Below the pieces are notes generated by a model, which ran no database searches, was not told the DNA's origin, and was given only the letters and a program-made list of their open reading frames with translations. A stretch of DNA of 64,000 nt from positions 1 to 64,000 of the forward strand of contig QORU01000017.1 of assembly GCA_003574785.1 (NCBI GenBank), given 5' to 3'. The DNA is from Taklimakanibacter deserti (GTDB taxonomy: Bacteria; Pseudomonadota; Alphaproteobacteria; Rhizobiales; Aestuariivirgaceae). Made by a program: the position numbers and the translations under genes. Below, in pieces: positions 26,642-37,411 of the stretch (the stretch's first letter is position 1; every line of letters starts with the position of its first letter).

Positions 26642-27364
26642 ATGGAGGTTCGATTCCTCGGCTGCGGCGATGCGTTCGGCAGCGGCGGGCGCTTCCACAC
26701 CTGCTTCCATGTCAGCGACGACACCGGTGCCTTCCTCATCGATTGCGGCGCTACGTCACTGATCGCGCTCAAGAAATTCGCGATCGATCCCAACGCCATT
26801 CGCGCCATCCTGATCAGCCATCTGCACGGCGACCATTTCTGGGGACTGCCCTTCTTCCTCCTCGATGCGCAGCTCGTCAGCCGCCGCACCGCGCCGCTTG
26901 TCATTGCCGGGCCGCCCGGCCTCAAGTCGAGGCTCGCGACAGCCATGGAAAACGGCTTTCCGGGTGCCGCCGCTCTCCCCTGGCGTTTCGTGGAAATGGA
27001 GCCTGGGCAAAGGCTTAGCTTGGCCGGCCTCGCCGTGACGCCGTTCCTCATGCGGCATGCGTGCGGCGCGCCGCCTTTCGCCTTGCGGATCGAGGCGCAA
27101 GGCAAGGTCCTGTGCGATTCCGGCGACACTGAATGGGTGGACGAGCTCATAGAAGCGGCGCAAGGCGTGGACCTGTTCATCGCCGAAAGCTACTCTTTCG
27201 ATGAAAAGATAAAATTCCATCTCGATTTCAAGACGTTAGCGTCTCATCTGGCCGAGATCGGCGCCCGCCGGGTGATTCTCATCCATATGAGCGCCGATAT
27301 GCTGTGCCGCGTCCAGGAGACCGGTTGCGAGGCGGCCCGAGACGGCTTGGCTGTGAATATCTGA
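26642..27364 (+). CDS. MBL-fold metallo-hydrolase
   Basis: A 240-residue beta-lactamase-fold protein. Metal-ligand motifs: SHLHGDHFWGL (about residues 59-69, the HxHxDH motif), MRHACGAPPF near 138, CDSGDTEW near 159 and ILIHMS near 222. The layout resembles RNase Z-like or phosphodiesterase-type MBL proteins without extra domains. ATG 26642 lies directly after the hairpin repeat. No close operon partner; the substrate is unknown. Confidence 0.88.
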   Translation: MEVRFLGCGDAFGSGGRFHTCFHVSDDTGAFLIDCGATSLIALKKFAIDPNAIRAILISHLHGDHFWGLPFFLLDAQLVSRRTAPLVIAGPPGLKSRLATAMENGFPGAAALPWRFVEMEPGQRLSLAGLAVTPFLMRHACGAPPFALRIEAQGKVLCDSGDTEWVDELIEAAQGVDLFIAESYSFDEKIKFHLDFKTLASHLAEIGARRVILIHMSADMLCRVQETGCEAARDGLAVNI

Positions 27365-27611
27365 GCCGCCGGGGCGACTATTTTGGGCATTCAAGCGGCT
27401 GGCAATGCATAAAAATATTGATCTAAGGGAATCTTTCCTACCCAGGGGCATCCAAACTGCGCCTTTTTTGCAACACCTCCCGAAAATCGCCTATCTTCTG
27501 CCTAAATCCGCTTCCGGGGCCGCCGCATTTGACTTAACGTGCCTTCATTGACTTTGAGTAATCAAAACCAGAGTCGGCAAGTTACTCGTTGAATAACGGA
27601 AGGGGACTAAG
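27365..27611 (+). promoter_or_regulatory. Upstream region of the outer membrane protein gene
   Basis: About 245 bases without a gene. It is more AT-rich than average and includes AGAAGGGGACT-like spacing before the ATG (GGAAGGGGACTAAG), a strong ribosome site. A sigma-70-like promoter is expected here but no hexamer pair could be chosen with confidence. Confidence 0.35.
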
Positions 27612-28448
27612 ATGCGAAAAGTTTTATTGTCTGCCGTGTCGATCGCGAGCTTGGGGCTGGCTCTGTCGGTCGCCCAAGCGGCTGATGTGATACCGGAACC
27701 GGTGGCCGCGCCGACTTGGACTGGTTTCCACATTGGCGTCGGTGGCGGTGCGGGGTACAACACCTATGACGCCAATTCGTTGTTCGAGAAGGATTTCTTC
27801 GACGACGAGGGCGAGCCCCAAAGCGGTGGTCCGGAATTCACCCTTGACATCGATGGCAACGATCTCGGTGCTTGGTATGGCTTCGGGACAGTGGAAATCG
27901 GCTTCGACGTCCAGTTCGACAACTCGCCGATCGTCCTCGGCATTCTGGCCAATTATGACTTCAATGGAAATAACGACGCGGATGCCTCGTCGACGTTTGA
28001 TGAGGATGATGACGACGACGACTTTAGCTCCGTCTCCTCGATCAAGGCTGAGATTGACGATACCTGGTTCGTAGGCGGCAGGGCCGGCGTTGCCTTCAAC
28101 GAAGACACGCTCATCTACGCTTTGGGCGGTTACACTTGGGCGAAAGGCAAGGTCGAGGCCTTCCATGCCTACAATGATGATGACGACGATGACGCAGCCC
28201 TCTTCGAAGAGGACGAGAGCGTCGATGGATGGACCGTCGGCGGCGGCATCGAGCACATGCTGACGGAGAATCTCTCTCTGAAGGTTGAATATCGCCATGA
28301 CTTCCTCGACTCGATCGAGTGGGATGAGAAGGCCTTCGATCCGGAATGGGGTGTCGACGAGGAAAACCGGCATTCGGGCGAGGTCGACTTCGGTCGCGAC
28401 ACGGTCCGTGCGGTCATCTCCTGGCGCTTCAATCCTTTCGATATGTGA
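27612..28448 (+). CDS. Outer membrane beta-barrel protein with aspartate-rich loops
   Basis: A 278-residue Omp25/RopB-like porin-family protein with a signal peptide ending LALSVAQAAD. It has the typical start WTGFHIGVGGGAGYNTY, a mid-barrel WFVGGRAGVAFNEDTLIYALGGYTWA, the conserved GWTVGGGIEHMLTENLSLKVEYRHDF and a C-terminal VRAVISWRFNPF ending in an aromatic-x-x-like strand. Two loops are unusually acidic: FDEDDDDDDFSS near residue 133 and NDDDDDDAALFEEDES near 190. They may bind divalent cations. A strong terminator follows, so it is a single-gene transcript, probably abundant. Confidence 0.92.
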   Translation: MRKVLLSAVSIASLGLALSVAQAADVIPEPVAAPTWTGFHIGVGGGAGYNTYDANSLFEKDFFDDEGEPQSGGPEFTLDIDGNDLGAWYGFGTVEIGFDVQFDNSPIVLGILANYDFNGNNDADASSTFDEDDDDDDFSSVSSIKAEIDDTWFVGGRAGVAFNEDTLIYALGGYTWAKGKVEAFHAYNDDDDDDAALFEEDESVDGWTVGGGIEHMLTENLSLKVEYRHDFLDSIEWDEKAFDPEWGVDEENRHSGEVDFGRDTVRAVISWRFNPFDM

Positions 28449-28476
28449 TCTCGTTTCTCACGTATGAAGATGGACG

Positions 28477-28503
28477 AAAGGGCCCGCAAGGGCCCTTTCT
28501 GTT
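28477..28503 (+). terminator. Rho-independent terminator after the Omp gene
   Basis: AAAGGGCCC-GCAA-GGGCCCTTT is a perfect 9-bp stem with a GCAA tetraloop, followed by CTGTT. It lies 28 bases after the stop codon. The stem is symmetric enough to work in both directions. Confidence 0.88.
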
Positions 28504-28578
28504 AAGTGGTGCGGTGCAGCGCAGGGCTAGACTCGGGATGAGATGCCGCGATAAGGTCCTGCGGAGGAGTTGTGATCG

Positions 28579-29475
28579 ATGCTGAAGCTCGACCTGCGCA
28601 GTCGCTTCGTCCGCATAGTCGATTTTCCCTCCGGCGAAGTGTCGGAAAAGGCTGGTTACCTTTCAAAGCTTTCGAAAACCTATGAAGAAAGCGGTCTGAG
28701 GGATCGGGCGCCTTTGGCGATTGCCATTCTGTCCGTCGCCTTTCAGCAATATCCGCAATGGATAAAGTCACCTCTCAGGTTGTATTTCGATAGCCGGCCG
28801 TTCCTCGACCTGTTTGCCGCAGCTCTTGTGATTTCCGCCGCACTGACGGCCTTCGCCCGAACCAGCAGGCTGGGCGTGGGATTGTTCATCGTCGTCGCGG
28901 CGATTGCAATCGTGCCGGATTGGACCGTAATTGCCAATCACTCCTATCTTGCCCTTTGGTCCATTCCGGTCGCCGTCCTGTTCAGGGAATGGTGGAAGTC
29001 GGATCTCTATGCCTTATACCTGAGAATGACCATCGGCATCATCATGCTCGCGGCTTTCACCCAGAAAGTTCTGGCAGGCACTTATGTCGACGGCTCCTAC
29101 ATTGCCTATCTCAGCGCTCATGGCTCGACGACGGAGAGCATGTTTGCCTTTCTGTGCGACGGCACGTCACCGGGGCCTTGCATCTTTCAGCAAGGGATAT
29201 CCATATTCATTCTCGCCTGGCAATTCGCCGTCGGCATACTCCTGCTGCTTGGCCTCAACGCGCTTCTCTTCCTTGCCGTTGAGATCAGCTTCCTGTTGGG
29301 AGCCGGCGTCTTCGCCGACGAAATGAACTTCCAGGTCCTGAACATCGCCTTGCTGTGCGTCGTTTTCCGGTTCGGCATGCCGCTCTGGCTGCTGGCCGGA
29401 AGCCTCGCCCTTCTCATTGTCGATCTCTATGGCATCGGGCACATTGTAAGAACGGTTGTGAGCTATGTGGCGTAA
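28579..29475 (+). CDS. Polytopic membrane protein A1 (HTTM-like)
   Basis: A 298-residue integral membrane protein with about seven to eight hydrophobic helices (for example VISAALTAF, VGLFIVVAAIAIVP, YLALWSIPVAVLF, IGIIMLAAF, ILAWQFAVGILLLLGLNALLFLAVEISFLL, LALLIVDLYG). Conserved between this copy and A2 at 30.2 kb are TQKVLAGTYVDGSYIAYLS, a pair of cysteines around CDGTSPGPC, and ADEMNFQVLNIALLC. The helix pattern and the DCC-type partner suggest the HTTM/vitamin-K-carboxylase-like superfamily, but this is tentative. It starts at ATG 28579 behind CGGAGGAG and overlaps the next gene by 11 bp. Confidence 0.6.
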   Translation: MLKLDLRSRFVRIVDFPSGEVSEKAGYLSKLSKTYEESGLRDRAPLAIAILSVAFQQYPQWIKSPLRLYFDSRPFLDLFAAALVISAALTAFARTSRLGVGLFIVVAAIAIVPDWTVIANHSYLALWSIPVAVLFREWWKSDLYALYLRMTIGIIMLAAFTQKVLAGTYVDGSYIAYLSAHGSTTESMFAFLCDGTSPGPCIFQQGISIFILAWQFAVGILLLLGLNALLFLAVEISFLLGAGVFADEMNFQVLNIALLCVVFRFGMPLWLLAGSLALLIVDLYGIGHIVRTVVSYVA

Positions 29476-29992
29476 GATCGACGTCAAATGGATCGTCGTC
29501 GGTCTGCTGGTCCTTCACGTCGGTTGGATCGCAAATCATATACGCTGGGTTCTCAACGAGGAGATAAATCCGTGGAAGCTAGGGGGCTACGCCATGTACA
29601 CCGTCCCCAGTCCCAACTTGAGAATTCGCGTATATGATGCGCTTAATCCGGAAATCCGAATTCCTGTCAAGATGCTGCAATTCGAAGCGGCCACGCGTTT
29701 CACCAATGGCGGGAGAACCTTTCGGTGCGCCGGCATACCTGAAAGATCACTGCGCGCCTTCTTCGACGAGAACAAGGATCTGATCGGAAGAAGCCTGGTA
29801 TTCGTTTATTTCGAACGAAGTTTTGTCCGCTCACCGCCATCAGCCAAGATGGAACAAAAAGGCCTGGTCGTCGTAACCTGGCGGGACTCGCAAACCTTCT
29901 CCTACACGAGCAGGTTCTGCGGCAAGGACGAGACCGCCTCAGTCAGCCTGCCAGAGGCCGCCGCCTGGGCCGCCTTGCCCAGATTGCCATGA
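29465..29992 (+). CDS. Membrane-anchored partner protein B1
   Basis: The 175-residue protein has one N-terminal membrane segment (WIVVGLLVLHVGWIANHIRW) followed by a domain of about 130 residues. Shared with B2 are NPWKLGGYAMYTVP, RFTNGGRTFRC, IGRSLVFVYFER and RFCGKDE, the last two segments containing invariant cysteines. No family was recognised. It overlaps A1 by 11 bp, exactly as B2 overlaps A2, so A and B probably form a membrane complex. The two conserved cysteines could be substrates or partners of a thiol-disulfide enzyme like the DCC protein encoded after B2. Confidence 0.65.
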   Translation: MWRKIDVKWIVVGLLVLHVGWIANHIRWVLNEEINPWKLGGYAMYTVPSPNLRIRVYDALNPEIRIPVKMLQFEAATRFTNGGRTFRCAGIPERSLRAFFDENKDLIGRSLVFVYFERSFVRSPPSAKMEQKGLVVVTWRDSQTFSYTSRFCGKDETASVSLPEAAAWAALPRLP

Positions 29993-30006
29993 ATGAAACG
30001 CCCTGA
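29989..30006 (+). pseudogene. Relic of the DCC gene start in cassette 1
   Basis: The bases after B1 read ATG AAT GAA ACG CCC TGA. After B2 the equivalent position holds ATG AAA GAA ACG CCT CAG, the start of the intact DCC gene, with the same TGCCATGA overlap. This looks like the first five codons of a former DCC gene in the first cassette, now stopped and followed by unrelated sequence. Confidence 0.5.
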
Positions 30007-30193
30007 ACCATCCCTGGCGTTGTTCAATTGTGAGCGGCAGTTCGGTTCGCACACCCCAGGAGCACGCGAGAAATGCCAGGGCACGGCGGCATGAAGAAAT
30101 ACGGGGGTCGCAAACTTGACAATCAAATCACGGTCATACCACACTCGCCGAAAGTGCCGGCTGCTCCTTGATCGCAAATGATGAAGCAAACAC
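30007..30193 (+). promoter_or_regulatory. Gap between the two A-B cassettes
   Basis: No gene is supported here. A TTGACA hexamer at 30116-30121 could be a -35 box for the second cassette, with CATACC or ACCACA as poor -10 candidates 14-16 bases later. The rest is presumably decayed remains of the first DCC gene, no longer recognisable. Confidence 0.35.
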
Positions 30194-31081
30194 ATGCGTA
30201 GCTGGTTTGCCCGCGCAGCAGACGCCCCCGCGGCGGCGGGAGTGCTGCACGAGTCCGACAATCTCTACACAAGGCTCACCCGGGCATATGAAGAAAGCGG
30301 GGCCAGATATCGTGCGCCGCTGGTGGTCGCCATCATGTCGGTGGCATTCCAGGAATATCCAGCCTGGACAAGGCAGGCCATCAAGGTCGATGTCTATGGT
30401 TACACGATCATTGCCGTGTTTGGCGCAGGCCTTCTGCTCAGTTCCTTGCTTGCTGCATTCGCTTCGACCACCAGGCTGGCGGTGGCAATCTTTATCGTGA
30501 TTGCGGCGATTGCGATCGTGCCGGAATGGCAGTTGATTGCCAACCATACCTATCTTGCCCTTTGGTGCATTCCGGTGGCCATCCTGTTCAAGGAGTCTTG
30601 GACGTCGGACCTCTACGCATACTATCTGAGGATGACCCTTGGGATCGTGATGGTGGCTGCCTTCGGCCAAAAACTTCTGGCCGGCACCTATCTGGATGGC
30701 TCCTTCATTGCCTATCTCAGCATGACCGGCACAACGTCGGAAAGAATGTTTTCATTGTTCTGTGACAGCGCGTCACCCGATCCCTGCATTGTCTATCGAC
30801 TGGCCTCCTGGTTCATCCTTGCCTGGCAACTTGTCGTCGGCATCCTCCTGCTGCTTGGACTCAACTCGCTTCTCTTTCTCGCCATAGAGATCGGCTTCCT
30901 TCTGGGTGCCGGCGTCTATGCCGACGAGATGAATTTTCAGATCCTGAACATCGCCTTGCTCTGCATCGTCTTCCGCTTTGGCATGCCGATATGGCTGCTC
31001 GTCGTCAGCATCGCGTTGCTCGCATTCGATCGCTATGGGGTCTCCGCCCTGATGGACTTTGTGCTGAATCATGTTGGGTGA
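30194..31081 (+). CDS. Polytopic membrane protein A2 (HTTM-like), paralogue of A1
   Basis: A 295-residue protein clearly homologous to A1 throughout: RAPLVVAIMSVAFQEYP, IFIVIAAIAIVPEWQLIANHTYLALW, LRMTLGIVMVAAFGQKLLAGTYLDGSFIAYLS, the cysteine pair around CDSASPDPC, and ADEMNFQILNIALLCIVFRFGMP. The first 20 residues differ from A1, which suggests that the duplication boundary or later change lies there. It overlaps B2 by 11 bp. With B2 and the DCC gene it forms an intact three-gene cassette. Confidence 0.6.
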   Translation: MRSWFARAADAPAAAGVLHESDNLYTRLTRAYEESGARYRAPLVVAIMSVAFQEYPAWTRQAIKVDVYGYTIIAVFGAGLLLSSLLAAFASTTRLAVAIFIVIAAIAIVPEWQLIANHTYLALWCIPVAILFKESWTSDLYAYYLRMTLGIVMVAAFGQKLLAGTYLDGSFIAYLSMTGTTSERMFSLFCDSASPDPCIVYRLASWFILAWQLVVGILLLLGLNSLLFLAIEIGFLLGAGVYADEMNFQILNIALLCIVFRFGMPIWLLVVSIALLAFDRYGVSALMDFVLNHVG

Positions 31082-31637
31082 GGTCGACTTCCGCAAATGG
31101 GCAGTCTGGGCTCTGCTGATCGCCCATATCGCCTGGATCGGAAACCATATGCGGTGGATCGCGAGCGACCAGATCAATCCATGGCGAATGGGTGGCTATG
31201 CAATGTACACCGTCCCCAATCTGGGGCAACGCACACGGGTGTTCGATGCCAACATGCCGGACGCACCCCTCTTGGTAAACATGATGGGATATGAAAAATC
31301 TACCCGTTTCACGAACTATGGAAGGACATTTCGCTGTGCCAATGTGCCCGCGTCAGCCCTGCTGGCCTTCCTTGAAGAAAACCAGACTCTGATCGGAAGG
31401 AACCTGGTGTTCGTCTATAGCGAACGAGTGTTTGTTCGAGCACCTCCAGCAGCGAAGCGGGTGAACAAGGGGATGGTGTTTCTGACCTGGCAGAACGAGC
31501 ACACCTTCACTTACGTCAATAGGTTCTGCGGCAGGGAAGAGATCGCGACCGCCAGCCTGCCGGAGTCCCTTTCCGCCCCCTCACCAGAGGTTCCCTCCAA
31601 CACCATGCCAGATGTTCCCTCCGTCAAGTTGCCATGA
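31071..31637 (+). CDS. Membrane-anchored partner protein B2, paralogue of B1
   Basis: A 188-residue homologue of B1: one N-terminal membrane helix (WAVWALLIAHIAWIGNHMRW), then NPWRMGGYAMYTVP, RFTNYGRTFRC, IGRNLVFVYSER and NRFCGREE. It carries a longer Pro/Ser-rich C-terminus than B1. Its stop overlaps the DCC start (CCATGA), so the trio is translationally coupled. Function unknown. Confidence 0.65.
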   Translation: MLGEVDFRKWAVWALLIAHIAWIGNHMRWIASDQINPWRMGGYAMYTVPNLGQRTRVFDANMPDAPLLVNMMGYEKSTRFTNYGRTFRCANVPASALLAFLEENQTLIGRNLVFVYSERVFVRAPPAAKRVNKGMVFLTWQNEHTFTYVNRFCGREEIATASLPESLSAPSPEVPSNTMPDVPSVKLP

Positions 31638-32032
31638 AAGAAACGCCTCAGATCGTTCTGGTCTATGACCGGGAGTGTCCGGTCTGCGCGGCCTACTGCA
31701 AAGCTCTCGCCATCCGTCAGCTCGATCAGAACATGCAGATACTGAACGCGCGTGAGGACCACCCCGAAGTGCGCGAGATCAAGCGGCGGGGCCTCGATCT
31801 CGACGAAGGTTTCGTGCTGCGTATCGGCACCGAATACCATCACGGCGCCGAGGCCATCCACCGGCTGGCACTTATCTCGACGTCGAGCGGAACATTCAAC
31901 CGCCTGAACTACCTCATCTTCAGATCACAAACGCTGTCCCGGCTGCTCTATCCAGTGCTGAGACTGGGCAGAAACGTGCTTCTTGCCATCCTGGGCAGGA
32001 GCCGGATTAGCGCGGAAGAGCCTCAGGCGTAG
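31634..32032 (+). CDS. DCC/DUF393 thiol-disulfide oxidoreductase family protein
   Basis: A 132-residue thioredoxin-fold protein. The family signature is VLVYDRECPVCAAYCKAL near the N-terminus, with the redox CPVC pair, followed by ILNAREDHPEVREIKRRGLDLDEGFVLRIG and HGAEAIHRLALIS. DCC proteins are commonly encoded beside HTTM-type membrane proteins. It is the third gene of the second cassette. Its last codons overlap the end of a truncated transposase on the other strand, so its native C-terminus may have been altered by that insertion. Confidence 0.85.
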   Translation: MKETPQIVLVYDRECPVCAAYCKALAIRQLDQNMQILNAREDHPEVREIKRRGLDLDEGFVLRIGTEYHHGAEAIHRLALISTSSGTFNRLNYLIFRSQTLSRLLYPVLRLGRNVLLAILGRSRISAEEPQA

Positions 32033-32796
32033 GGGCCGTGGCAGTGCTGGTATTTCTTGCCTGAGCCGAATGGGCGGGCGTCGTTGCGGCCACCCTTGCC
32101 CCAGATCGCGGGCCCGACAATGCGCGCCACCTCTGCGACCGCGCCGGCCGAGGCATCGATATTCGACCGCCTGAGCTTGGCCGCCAGCAGATGCTGGCCA
32201 CAGAACACATAGAGCGGCAGATAGCAGTAGCAGTCATAGTAGCCGTGGAAGAAGCGACCTTCCTGATGGCCATGCAGCGGATCGTCGGTGGCATCGAGAT
32301 CGAGAATGATCTGTTTAGGCGCCCGCACATGCGCTTCCAGGAACACATCCACCAGAAGCCGCTCGATCGCCGCACCGTCATGGCTGATCTTGTGATAGCG
32401 CGTCGCCACACATCGGCTCAGCTCCAGCCGGTTGAGCGTGCTCTTGCCCGCCACCGGCGCACAGCCCTTGCGCCGCGCTGCAAGCTTGCCTGCCAGGATC
32501 GCCATCACCGGATCGTGGCGCAACTCGTCGTGATCGTTGAGATCCTCATAGCCCAACGCAATCCCGAACACTCGCTGGCCGACCAGCGTCGCCACCTCAT
32601 GCTCGATCAGCTCCGGGCAGCGCCGATCGCCAAAGCAGCCCGCAAACCGACCGATCAGCTTGATCGCCCGGTCCGTCGCGCCCAGCAGCACGGCTCCGGC
32701 TTCAGAAGTGATCGTCCCGCCGTCGAATGCCGCCACAACTTCACGGCTTTCAACACGTGCAAATCCAAACAAATCCGCTATACACTCTGTCTGCAT
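32023..32796 (-). pseudogene. Truncated IS1380-type transposase fused to a SecA-like SEC-C tail
   Basis: Residues 1 to about 220 resemble the N-terminal half of IS1380-family transposases (FDGGTITSEAGAVLLGATDRAI, KSTLNRLELS, ILDLDATDDPLHGHQEGRFFHGYYDCYCYLPLY). The C-terminal catalytic half is missing. In its place the frame continues IWGKGGRNDARPFGSGKKYQHCHG, which corresponds to the SecA zinc-binding end [23 protein letters not shown] encoded at 34.67 kb. The two leading zinc ligands are changed (C to R and C to F), so the copied motif cannot bind zinc normally. A working transposase is excluded. Confidence 0.85.
32034..32108 (-). repeat. Displaced copy of the secA 3' end
   Basis: About 75 bases here match 34674-34748, the last codons of secA, with only scattered mismatches and in the same orientation. 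Similarity starts at the WGK codons and stops just before the stop codon. The copy is 2640 bp downstream of the true secA end in secA orientation. Confidence 0.85.
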
Positions 32797-32903
32797 CGGA
32801 GCGCTCCTCGAATCCTTCGAAGTTATTGCAGCACAACAACTTTCGCTGATTCGGCGCTCCGATGCGCCTACTTAGTTTGAGAAATCCGGGCTAGGAGCCT
32901 GTC

Positions 32904-34112
32904 TTGTCGGAACATATGTCCAAGCAGGATATCGAGCAGGCGCTTTCCGGCATGCTCGCTCACGCCGCCACCCACTCACCGTACTATCGGAAGCTGGCCT
33001 GGGCAAAGAGCATGCGCGGTGGCGCTCGGGTAGCGCTGAAGAACATTCCTGTAACACGGAAATCCATCGTCAGGGACGAGACAGCGCGATTTTACATCGA
33101 CGATGTCCCGCCGTCGGAGGGACAGGTCATGACAAACCTAACATCCGGATCAACCGGCGAGCCGATGGCCCTCAGGCAAACGGTGAGATGGCTGCGGATA
33201 GCCCAAGCGGAGCTCGCCCGACTGGTCAGGGGTTGGGGTTATCAAAGTCATTTACGGGCTGTGCGAGTAGACAATCCGACCTCAAAACATGCGCCGGGAA
33301 CAATCTTGGAAAAGTCACAAAAGCGCGGGCGTTTATGGATGCTTCATACGGTTGACACCCGCGAAGCGTTTGAATTCGTCAAAGAGACGGGCGCGTCACG
33401 GCTAGACGCCCACCCCACCATGACCCTGGGCATATTGCAGCATGGCGCGGACATGGGGGTCCGGCTTCCCCTGAAACTGGTAACCACGACTTCTGAGATC
33501 ATTCCGGAACATTTGCGTGGCCTGATCAGCACATTGCCGGGCTGCCGGCTCGCCGACAAGTATGCCACCATGGAAACCGGGGTGATCGCGATGCAATGTC
33601 CGAGCTGCGGAGCCTACCACCCTGCCGACGGTCATCTGATTCTGGAGATTCTCGACGATAGCGATCGACCTGTCCGCCCCGGCAAGATGGGAAAAGTGGT
33701 CGTCACCGCCTTGTTCAATCGCGCCATGCCGCTTATCCGTTATGAAACAGGCGACTACGCCATTGTCGCCAAGAATCATCAATGCCGTCATTCCTCATCT
33801 TCGCTCGCGAGCATCGCCGGCCGCGAGAAAAATCTGTTCAAGAAGCCCAATGGAGAAAGAATCGTGCCGAGGCTCAATCCTGTTCCGCTCGTCGAATTTG
33901 GGCTACGCCATTTCAAGCTCGTGCAGCGCACCTTGACCGAAATCGAATTCCAGTATGTGCACAAGGATCCGGCAGCCGAGCTGTCGCAGGAACGGGCTCA
34001 GGCGATCGTCGAGGAGTCAATGGGCTCGGGATTCAAGGTGATATGCCGCAAGGTCTCGGAAATGCCGCGGACCGCGAAAGGCAAATACCTGATGCATGAA
34101 TCTCTGGTTTGA
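32904..34112 (+). CDS. PaaK/CapK-like adenylate-forming enzyme, paralogue 4
   Basis: A 402-residue protein. SPYYRKLAWAKSMRGGARVALKNIPV, LTSGSTGEPMALRQT, MQCPSCGAYHPAD, RYETGDYAIV, AGREKNLFKK and GKYLMHESLV correspond to the other three copies, and it appears closest to paralogue 1. The start is TTG 32904, because AGGAG (32893-32897) sits six bases before it; ATG 32916 is four codons later. That ribosome site overlaps the terminal bases of the IS remnant. The gene is less GC-rich than secA next door. Confidence 0.82.
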   Translation: MSEHMSKQDIEQALSGMLAHAATHSPYYRKLAWAKSMRGGARVALKNIPVTRKSIVRDETARFYIDDVPPSEGQVMTNLTSGSTGEPMALRQTVRWLRIAQAELARLVRGWGYQSHLRAVRVDNPTSKHAPGTILEKSQKRGRLWMLHTVDTREAFEFVKETGASRLDAHPTMTLGILQHGADMGVRLPLKLVTTTSEIIPEHLRGLISTLPGCRLADKYATMETGVIAMQCPSCGAYHPADGHLILEILDDSDRPVRPGKMGKVVVTALFNRAMPLIRYETGDYAIVAKNHQCRHSSSSLASIAGREKNLFKKPNGERIVPRLNPVPLVEFGLRHFKLVQRTLTEIEFQYVHKDPAAELSQERAQAIVEESMGSGFKVICRKVSEMPRTAKGKYLMHESLV

Positions 34113-34217
34113 TCCAGCATCGAAACGTGTTTCATCGGTAATGGATTTCGCGCCCCTGAAATAGTTTTGCAACCGGGATCACTCGTCGAGGCCGCTCCAA
34201 GGTGATGATCCGCGGGT

Positions 34218-34663
34218 TTAGGTGAGTTGCAATCGCATGCCGGAATGGTTGTCCTTGAAGCCTAGCCTCAAATAGAAGCGGCGGGCAGGGGCGCGTGGAA
34301 CGTCGGCGCGCCTCGCTGACGGCCCAGTCCAGCATCCGGCGGCCGATCTTCCGGCCGCGATGGCGGCGGTCGACACGAACATCCTCGATGAGCGCGCGGT
34401 CGGCGCCTTGATGGCTGAGGCCGGGAATGAGGGTCACCTGCAGGCAGGCCAGGATATCGCGGTCTGTGGCCTCGGCCACGACCAGATTATTCCGGGTATC
34501 CGCGGCGATGGCATCGAATGCCTTGAAATAGGCTTGCGCCAAGGGTTCGGTCAGGTTTTCCCAGCTTCCGCCGAGGTCGTCATCCGCCAAGACGCGACTG
34601 ATCGCCGGGACATCCTCGCGTCGTGCCGGGCCTATGCGAAAGGAAGGCCGGCTTTGTCGCTCA

Positions 34664-34664
<1 letters not shown>
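34218..34664 (-). pseudogene. GNAT acetyltransferase, frameshifted
   Basis: ATG 34664 overlaps the secA stop as TGATG, and MSDKAGL is followed by a frame change into SFRIGPARREDVPAISRVL. The frame then runs well through ADDDLGGSW, NNLVVAEATD, CLQVTLIPGLSHQGADRALIEDVRV and GRKIGRRMLDWAVSEARR. There a deletion of roughly 25 bases (the expected GC-LVQLTT segment is missing) shifts the frame again, and the true C-terminus PARRFYLRLGFKDNHSGMRLQLT ends at a stop at 34218. Two lesions in a family with a well-defined fold make this a dead gene. An unshifted frame of 152 codons exists but ends in nonsense. Confidence 0.8.

Positions 34665-37411
<2,747 letters not shown>

Larger units (their letters stand above)
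32023..32896 (-). mobile_element. IS1380-family element remnant
   Basis: Only the transposase-start end survives. The terminal sequence, read leftward from 32896, is CCTAGCCCGGATTTCTCAA, which looks like an IS1380-type end. No matching inverted end is present on the other side, where the element breaks into secA-like sequence. It separates the DCC cassette from the fourth PaaK-like gene. Confidence 0.65.

Noticed and set aside
34132..34590. Intact 152-codon acetyltransferase
   Set aside because: The frame is open but its last 40 residues are nonsense, while the genuine C-terminus lies in another frame; the gene is listed as a pseudogene instead.
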